From Charina bottae (lineage: Eukaryota > Chordata > Lepidosauria > Squamata > Charinaidae): a stretch of 64,000 nt of DNA. This document shows positions 58,436 to 64,000 of this stretch, piece after piece. The notes under the pieces were generated by a model. That model was not told the DNA's origin. It saw nothing but the letters and a program-made list of their open reading frames with translations, and searched no databases. The translations under genes were made by a program, and so were the position numbers. Each line of letters starts with the position of its first letter. The first letter of the stretch is position 1. The stretch lies in contig JALMGJ010000005.1 of assembly GCA_023362775.1 (NCBI GenBank), forward strand, positions 38,311,463 through 38,375,462, given 5' to 3'.

Positions 58436-59372
58436 TCTTGCAGAATAGTTTGGCAGGTATCATGGAGAAGCTGTTTAAAATCACAACAAAGCTCAGAACG
58501 AAACTCTGAGAGTATTTCTTTAAGGTTGTCCATGTTTCAGGCGGTAAATTATGGCACCCCCTGGATACTTCGCTAGCACAGATAGGAGCTAGTGGGTTAA
58601 TAGAAGGCTTCCGAAAGTTATTGAGTGAGATTGAGTGATACTGACAAAACAGAAAGTATTATAACCAGCAACTGCGCCGCCCAAAAAAAGTGGATAAAAA
58701 AACTAAAGTTTCAAAACAGCAAAGTCAATGTGTAGGAAAACGTTAAGTCCTTCAAATTAATTACAAAAATAGTAACGGGGGGATGATTATTTATTCTCAG
58801 TCCTCCTTAAAATTTAAATGGGAAGTAAGCCAACAGTTAAAAGAAAATTTTTAGATTAATTCAGAAATAACGATAAGCACCAAGAGAGTTCGTTTCTTCT
58901 TGCTGTAGAAAGCCTCTCTTAGAGTAGAAAAACTTAAAGAATATATACATTGGGTGATTTAGAAACGGGGGAGGCTTGACCTATTGTCCCTTTAGGGCTG
59001 CAGCGTGGTCTGGAAAATGATGGCATCCCCAACTCCCGTCTCCTCTTACCAGATTAACGCTAACGCTGTTGGCGGTCCTCAGGCTACGAGGCGACGTTCC
59101 GAAGTACAAATGGGATGATTCCAAGCATTTTCTGTCTGTGAAAACGCTCTAGGGCACCAGGAAAAGCCTGCCTGCACCCCCAAAAAAACCCACGCTGTCA
59201 GGTCTGCCCGTAGCACTCGTGAGCAGAACTGTTCAGTCGGCCATATTCCCACCGGAAGTCCGTTTTATATAAAATTTTTAAGTTTATCATACAGTTGATA
59301 CTAGAAAACTCTTGTCCATGTACTTTACATTCTTTACATGTATCTCACAATTCATCTCCCTTCTTGTTCTAG

Positions 59373-59533
59373 TTCCCACATTTGTTTCTTTCCTGAAAGA
59401 AGTGGAGTCTCCTTATGAGGTTCATGATTACATCAGAGCTTATCTTGGGGACACCCCCGAAGCCAAGGAATTTGCCAAGCAGTTTCTTGAGCGCCGTGCC
59501 AAACAAAAAGCCAACCAACAACGGCAGCAGCAG
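59373..59533 (+). CDS. GIGYF2: GIGYF2 exon: C-terminal domain [19 protein letters not shown]
   Basis: Acceptor cttgttctag. Encodes [20 protein letters not shown], then [19 protein letters not shown] and [12 protein letters not shown] ended it at CAG before gttcat, which lacks the usual donor A3/G5. A donor 33 bases further on (CAA before gtcagc) would also keep frame but adds residues not seen in mammals. The Gln/Pro-rich tract that follows in human is missing. Confidence 0.92.
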
Positions 59534-59858
59534 GTTCATATTTCTATCTTTGGGGAATATTTGCAAGTCAGCAGTAGGCATTACTGGGGGAGAGAAAAAT
59601 GCCTCAGATGGATGTGGAATTGTTCTTAAAAGGAGGGCATGTTTGACCGTGGATGTGCTAATATAGATACTATTAATCAAGAAGCTTTCCTTAAAATTGT
59701 ATGTAGATAAAAAGGAAATGGAGTAAAGCAGGGTCGTATGGAAAATGTCTATCAGTTAACTGATAGAATATGAAAGTATGTTCTGATACATTCCTACAAT
59801 AGGGAGAATGATTTTTAGGCAAGTACACATTTTTACCTTAAAATTCTTTATGTTCCAG

Positions 59859-60006
59859 GATTCTGTATGGGGGATGAACCATAGTTCTTTGCATACAGTC
59901 TTTCAAACTAATCAGAGCAACAACCAGCAGTCCAGCTTTGAAGCTGTGCAGAGTGGCAAAAAGAAGAAGAAACAAAAAATGGTTCGTGCAGATCCCAGCT
60001 TGTTAG
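59859..60006 (+). CDS. GIGYF2: GIGYF2 exon: DSVWGMNHSSLHTVFQ / KKKKKQKMVRADPSLL
   Basis: Acceptor tgttccag, donor gtgagt, phase 0 to 1. Encodes DSVWGMNHSSLHTVFQTNQS, then FEAVQSGKKKKKQKMVRADP. The Lys cluster is a conserved basic patch. Confidence 0.98.
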
Positions 60007-60044
60007 GTGAGTTTTAGAACCTCTAAATTAGAATTAGTTTGGTG

Positions 60045-60269
60045 TAACATTGGGGTGCCTTCAAGTCAGTCCTGGCAACTGCAGGGACTAGTCCCTGCAG
60101 TTTTTTTGGCAAGATTTTGGAAGTGGTTTGCCATTGCCTGCTTCCTAGGGCTGAGAGAGAGTGACTGGCCCAAGGTCACCCAGCTGGCTTTGTGCCTAAG
60201 GCGGGACTAGAACTCCCGGTCTCCCAGTTTCTAGCCTGATGCCTTAATCACTAGACCAGACTGGCTCTC
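60045..60269 (-). repeat. tRNA-derived SINE, second tail type
   Basis: Minus orientation. Tail ggtgccttcaagtcagtcct, ggaagtggtttgccattgcc; body ggcccaaggtcacccagctg; head ccttaatcactagaccagac. Lies 38 bases beyond the donor of the exon ending at 60006. Confidence 0.8.
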
Positions 60270-60617
60270 TTGGTGTGACATCCTTGTTCTAAATATCTTG
60301 CACATTTTTCTGCAATAAACCAGAAATTTAATATGGTATGTTAAATAAATGGAGTCCTACTCCCACAGGGAACATAGAAGCTAAGATTGAAGAGTTGGTG
60401 ATAACTAAATGTTTTTTCTCCTCTTGGGATTGCAACTTGATTTAGCTGTTGCCTAGTCAGCACCCTTCCAGTCCCCGTGGTTTGCCCCCTAGGTTATTTT
60501 ATTACTTCTGCCCTCAGATGTATGCAAGAAAGTAAGCTGCTAAAGTTTTATGTACATATCTGTGCATTTAAACTTCATATACTCCATTCTCTTAATTTGT
60601 TAGATTCCTAGGGAACC

Positions 60618-61289
60618 GTAGGTAGTGATACCAATCGAAGAGAATATTTGTAGCTCAGGGTTGAACTGTGGAGTCCATGGTGCTCTCTGAGCCTTGTTGT
60701 TTTCTTGCAGACGTTTCATTGCCAGGCTAGGCAACATCTTCAGTGCGAAAAGGGAGTGGGACTTGCACTCTGTTTATATACCCTGGCTTGTCCTGCCTGT
60801 GTTGGTGGGGGTGTTGTACTCTCCTTGGTAGTTCCTTGATTGGGCTGTTGTTTCCTGCTTGGTTGATTGACTGAGTTAATAGTTCCTTGATGCTTGGCAC
60901 TCAGACAAAGCAGCCATCAACAGACACATAGAGGTAAACAACATTTATATACCATTCATAAGAGATACTAGAAAAGCCAGAAGACCAGAACACCACCTTG
61001 CCAGCAATCAACAAACAGATAGGCAAATATTAACAGCAAGATTAGCACCAGAGGAGCAATCAAACAACACAATAGACCCCAATCAAGGAACTATTAACTC
61101 AGTCAACCAACCAAGCAGCAAACGAGAACAACACCCCCACCAACACAGGCAGGACAAGCCAGGGTATATAAACAGAGAGCAAGTCGCACTCCCTTTTCGC
61201 ACTGAAGATGTTGCCTAGCCTGGCAATGAAACGTCTGCAAGAAAACAACAAGGCTCAGAGAGCACCATGGACTCCACAGTAGGTAGTGA
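60618..61289. mobile_element. Penelope-like element remnant: inverted terminal repeats around an ORF end, 11-bp TSD
   Basis: Element 60629-61278 between gtaggtagtga at 60618-60628 and 61279-61289. Left arm (60,640-60,895) and right arm (about 61,065-61,275) are inverted copies; the middle (about 60,895-61,065) is single-copy and open on the plus strand (DKAAINRHIEVNNIYIPFIR, then DTRKARRPEHH and LASNQQTDRQILTARL). The right arm has CTGAAGA (61202-61208), a hairpin and GAAAC (61228-61232). Terminal repeats flanking an ORF end is the Penelope-like arrangement, but the family call is inferred. Confidence 0.65.
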
Positions 61290-61511
61290 GTTTGTACTGT
61301 ATTTTCTTATAAAATATGAAATTACAGAGACAATTATTCAATAATACTTTTATTGTATGAGTCATTGTTTTTAAAGTACTGGATTGATATACTAGAAAGT
61401 TTTTCCTTAACTACTTCCTGTAAACTTGCATGACTGTTAAATGACTTGTAAATTGGGAAGTATGAAACATAATCCATCTGTGAACTGATAAACTCCGATC
61501 TGTCTTTTCAG

Positions 61512-61579
61512 GTTTCTCAGTCAATGCTTCATCAGAACGGCTCAATATGGGAGAAATAGAGACTTTGGATGACTACTGA
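61512..61579 (+). CDS. GIGYF2: GIGYF2 last coding exon and stop
   Basis: Acceptor tcttttcag. Encodes GFSVNASSERLNMGEIETLD followed by DY and TGA at 61577-61579, the invariant GIGYF2 terminus. Confidence 0.98.
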
Positions 61580-62640
61580 ATAAATGCAACTCACCTGGCT
61601 TTTCCTGTGTCTGTTAACCATGCATTCTCCACTGCTGGACAGAGCCCTTTCTCTTCACTGCAGTCATCTTTGCCTTGCAAATGGATCACAGAATCAATCA
61701 TCTCAGGCTGTTGTTTCTAGCTTCAACAAATCCTTTCTGCCCAGGATTGCACAGCCACCTTCATTTATATTGGTCTTTGGTTTTTCTACTGGGTAGGCAG
61801 AAAAGAAGGTTTATTCAAGAGGCTGAATTCAAAGCACTGTGAGTGATTTCTTCTCCCAAGCTATTTGGAAAGCCATCTGGAGGTCTACATATAGTAGCTT
61901 CCTTCCCTTCTGTCATCACTCTCACAACAGTAAGCCAGTGCAATCATGGTGGAGAGCTCATGGTTAACAGATGTCATTCAGAACCAAAATGCCATGCAGA
62001 TTCTGACTTCCATGCCTTCCAGTTTCAGGAGGTGCATTCATCAGCTAACTGTAAAACTGCCAGCAGCAGAAGACTGTTGTGGTGGGCAGCATTCAGCTTG
62101 GATTGGTCTGGCATTGCACATCCCAGTCAGCCTATCTTCAGCACATTGCATTTGGGGAGGCTCAAGTCTGTCTTCATTGAGTGGTGATGGCAAAGCTACC
62201 TGAGTTCAGGCTTCAGCACATCCAGCCTTCTTGAACAATTGGGGACTCGCGTTGTGGGAGGAGGCACTTACTTCAGGCTGAATTTCTCCTGTAAATTCCC
62301 TTTCCTCCATAGTGATTGGGCCAGTTATTTTGGACCCTTCTGCTGTGAATTTGTCTCGTTTCAGAGACACATAGGATCTTTACCACATGTATCTTCATCA
62401 GTTGGCTTTGTATGAGAATTTGACACTACCTTTGGAACACGAAATGTAGCCAGATTTCATCTGGTTACATATGATGGTGATTCAGGATTTTGTAAGTTCT
62501 GCAGCAGCATTTCGCCAAGGAACAGGGAGCTGTCGCCTTCAAAGTGAAATAAATGAGACAAGGAATTTGAGCATTGGCAGCGTCTGTGTTTGTAAAAAAA
62601 AAATCACATAAATAAAATGCAGTGTGCTGGTCTTTGTTAC
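61580..62640 (+). other. GIGYF2: GIGYF2 3' UTR (end inferred)
   Basis: Sequence after the stop has no splice or coding signal and is richer in GC than the introns. The first plausible cleavage signal is AATAAA at 62611-62616, followed by GT-rich sequence. Further AATAAA motifs at 62819 and 63120 would give longer ends. Confidence 0.7.
62611..62616 (+). promoter_or_regulatory. Candidate poly(A) signal AATAAA (GIGYF2)
   Basis: AATAAA with a downstream GT/T-rich stretch (gtgtgctggtctttgtt). Alternatives: 62819-62824 and 63120-63125. Which are used cannot be told from sequence. Confidence 0.5.
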
Positions 62641-64000
62641 AGAGTACACTCTCCCATTACTTTCCCTGTGCCCATATTTATGTCATCCATCTTCTCCCAT
62701 TCACATCCCAGAACTCAGCACACTTAGTTTTAGGCACCACCACCCCCTCGGCCCCTACTCCAATCTCCCACTTGCACAGGGAAGTTGCTGCATGAAGATT
62801 TTTTTCTGTCATCACCTGAATAAAACATCTGCAGTTGCTTCTGGATAGTTTACTTTAAATTTTATTTCAATTGATTTTCCTTCCCCCCCCCTCCTCCTCT
62901 CCCCAAATGCCAATTTGTACACTAACTATATAGAGATGGTTGCAGACTTGTATATAGTTTTGGATCTAGTAGCACAGAGAAGCCTGTCACAAATCTGGTC
63001 TCCTGCTCTCCGTTACTTTGTAAACTTATGAAGCAGGGAGAGGGGGTAGAATGTTTACAACAGATCTTTAAATTCTCTCTGAACTCATTATAGTAGGAGG
63101 GTAAAAAGAACTTTAAAAAAATAAAACCTGGTTGTATTATTCTTGAGCACATACTGTTTGCTTTTGTCAAAGCCAGCTTTGGCAATCTTTTGTGGTGCTA
63201 AACAAGCGCTGCCAATACCCGGTTCCTCAATTAAGAAGCAAGTACCCAGGAGCTGGAGGGACGGCAGTTGCTTTATTTTGTAGTCCTAGAGGAACGTTGC
63301 TGGTTTTTCTACTTGATAATTTTAGAGGTGGAAATAAACATCAAGGCTGCAAATGTTTGACAAAGATTCACTCTTCTCTTCCATTTGAAGACATTCACTT
63401 ATTCATACTCTTGTTTTGTTTACGCAAGAGGACCAAGTCTGGGCAGTTCTTTTTACAGCTGTAAACATGTAGAATAGAGACCTTAATAAGCCCAGTGTGA
63501 TCAAAACAGCAAGTACTGTATCAGCTGCATCTTTTTTTAAAAAAAAAAAAAAAGGCGCTCTAAATCTAAAATATGCTCTCTTTTGGGAACAGAGGTGATT
63601 TTATGTGACTCTTAAATGTAGACATAAGCAGCTTCTTACTTAACACTTTTTGTGCTAGATTTCATTGGCTGTTTTGGAATGAGTTGAGGAAATTAATTAA
63701 ACCAAATGAAATCGGATTGATATCAAACTTCGTATAAAACATTTTAGAATTCCCACTTATCTTTCCTTCCTCTGAGTTATTGTAACTGAATATCTTTTTG
63801 ATAGAGCCTTATAGAACAGTTCTGTACATCTCACCTCAGAAGTAGGTCCTACTGAATTTAATTAGACTTACTCCCAAATAAGTGTGTTTTAGAATTGCAG
63901 CTGAAATAATCTCTTCCATATAAGTCCTAATTTTTTTAAGTGAGTTGTGTAAATAAGTTATGTAAATAGGGATATAGTCCTGCTCTTGGACCAGTTTGCT
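62641..64000 (+). other. Downstream of GIGYF2 (or longer 3' UTR)
   Basis: No coding or RNA gene recognised. Poly(A) signals at 62819 and 63120 may extend the GIGYF2 3' UTR; an A-rich run lies at 63538-63553; a repeat fragment at 63835-63901 (cagaagtaggtcctactgaa) is a reverse copy of the type at 3539. Confidence 0.5.

Larger units (their letters stand above)
57015..59278 (-). mobile_element. Short L1-like retroelement, copy 2
   Basis: Element 57032-59261, minus orientation, with imperfect duplications gttttacataaactttt (57015-57031) and gttttatataaaatttt (59262-59278). 5' end cggacttccggtggga, as in copy 1; shared blocks include accaagagag with tagaaagcctct and attatggcaccccctgg. An L2-like 3' end is inserted at 58002-58430. 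A (TA)n repeat lies inside at 57275-57312. Confidence 0.6.

Overview
The window is nuclear DNA of a vertebrate, most likely a squamate reptile (lizard or snake). The signs are an AT-rich background, spliceosomal introns, a Sauria-type SINE with a perfect 13-bp target duplication, BovB (RTE-clade) LINEs, L2-like LINE 3' ends, 5S-rRNA-derived SINE fragments, and Tc1, hAT and Tigger-like DNA transposons. I could not narrow the species further from sequence alone.

Two protein-coding genes are present. The plus strand carries the 3' two-thirds of GIGYF2 (GRB10-interacting GYF protein 2). There are 23 exons between about 967 and the stop codon at 61577-61579, followed by 3' UTR; the 5' exons, including the one for the 4EHP-binding motif, lie upstream of base 1. 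All internal exon phases close correctly, giving about 1,150 residues: an arginine/glycine segment, the conserved N-terminal region, an acidic region, the GYF domain split over two exons, a long Glu/Arg/Gln coiled coil, polyGln stretches and a conserved C-terminus. The minus strand carries KCNJ13 (inwardly rectifying K+ channel Kir7.1) in two coding exons (8285-8765 and 6817-7427), wholly inside the 20.8-kb GIGYF2 intron 2304-23148. The same nested antisense arrangement is known in mammals.

Layout: 1-2303, first two GIGYF2 exons in view. 2304-23148, large intron with KCNJ13 at 6.8-8.8 kb, long stretches of unannotated AT-rich intron, a degenerate LINE at 19.85-21.73 kb and SINE/L2 copies. 23149-29097, a cluster of five exons with a hAT element, a Sauria SINE and a Tigger-like element. 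29098-36759, a repeat-rich intron with an L2-like LINE interrupted by a SINE and by a 2.9-kb BovB. 36760-46433, GYF-domain and following exons, with an uninterrupted Tc1 transposon (43152-44754) inside an L2-like fragment. 47069-61579, coiled-coil and C-terminal exons separated by L2-like, Tigger-like, L1-like and Penelope-like insertions. 61580-64000, GIGYF2 3' UTR and downstream sequence.

No new cellular system was found. The most interesting material is in the mobile elements: three palindromic, Penelope-like terminal repeats with clean target duplications that each carry a hammerhead-ribozyme-like core, an apparently intact Tc1 transposase gene with near-identical long inverted repeats, a BovB with an internal endonuclease deletion, a pair of short L1-like or half-L1-like elements, and a family of GC-rich hAT mini-elements with clear 8-bp duplications.
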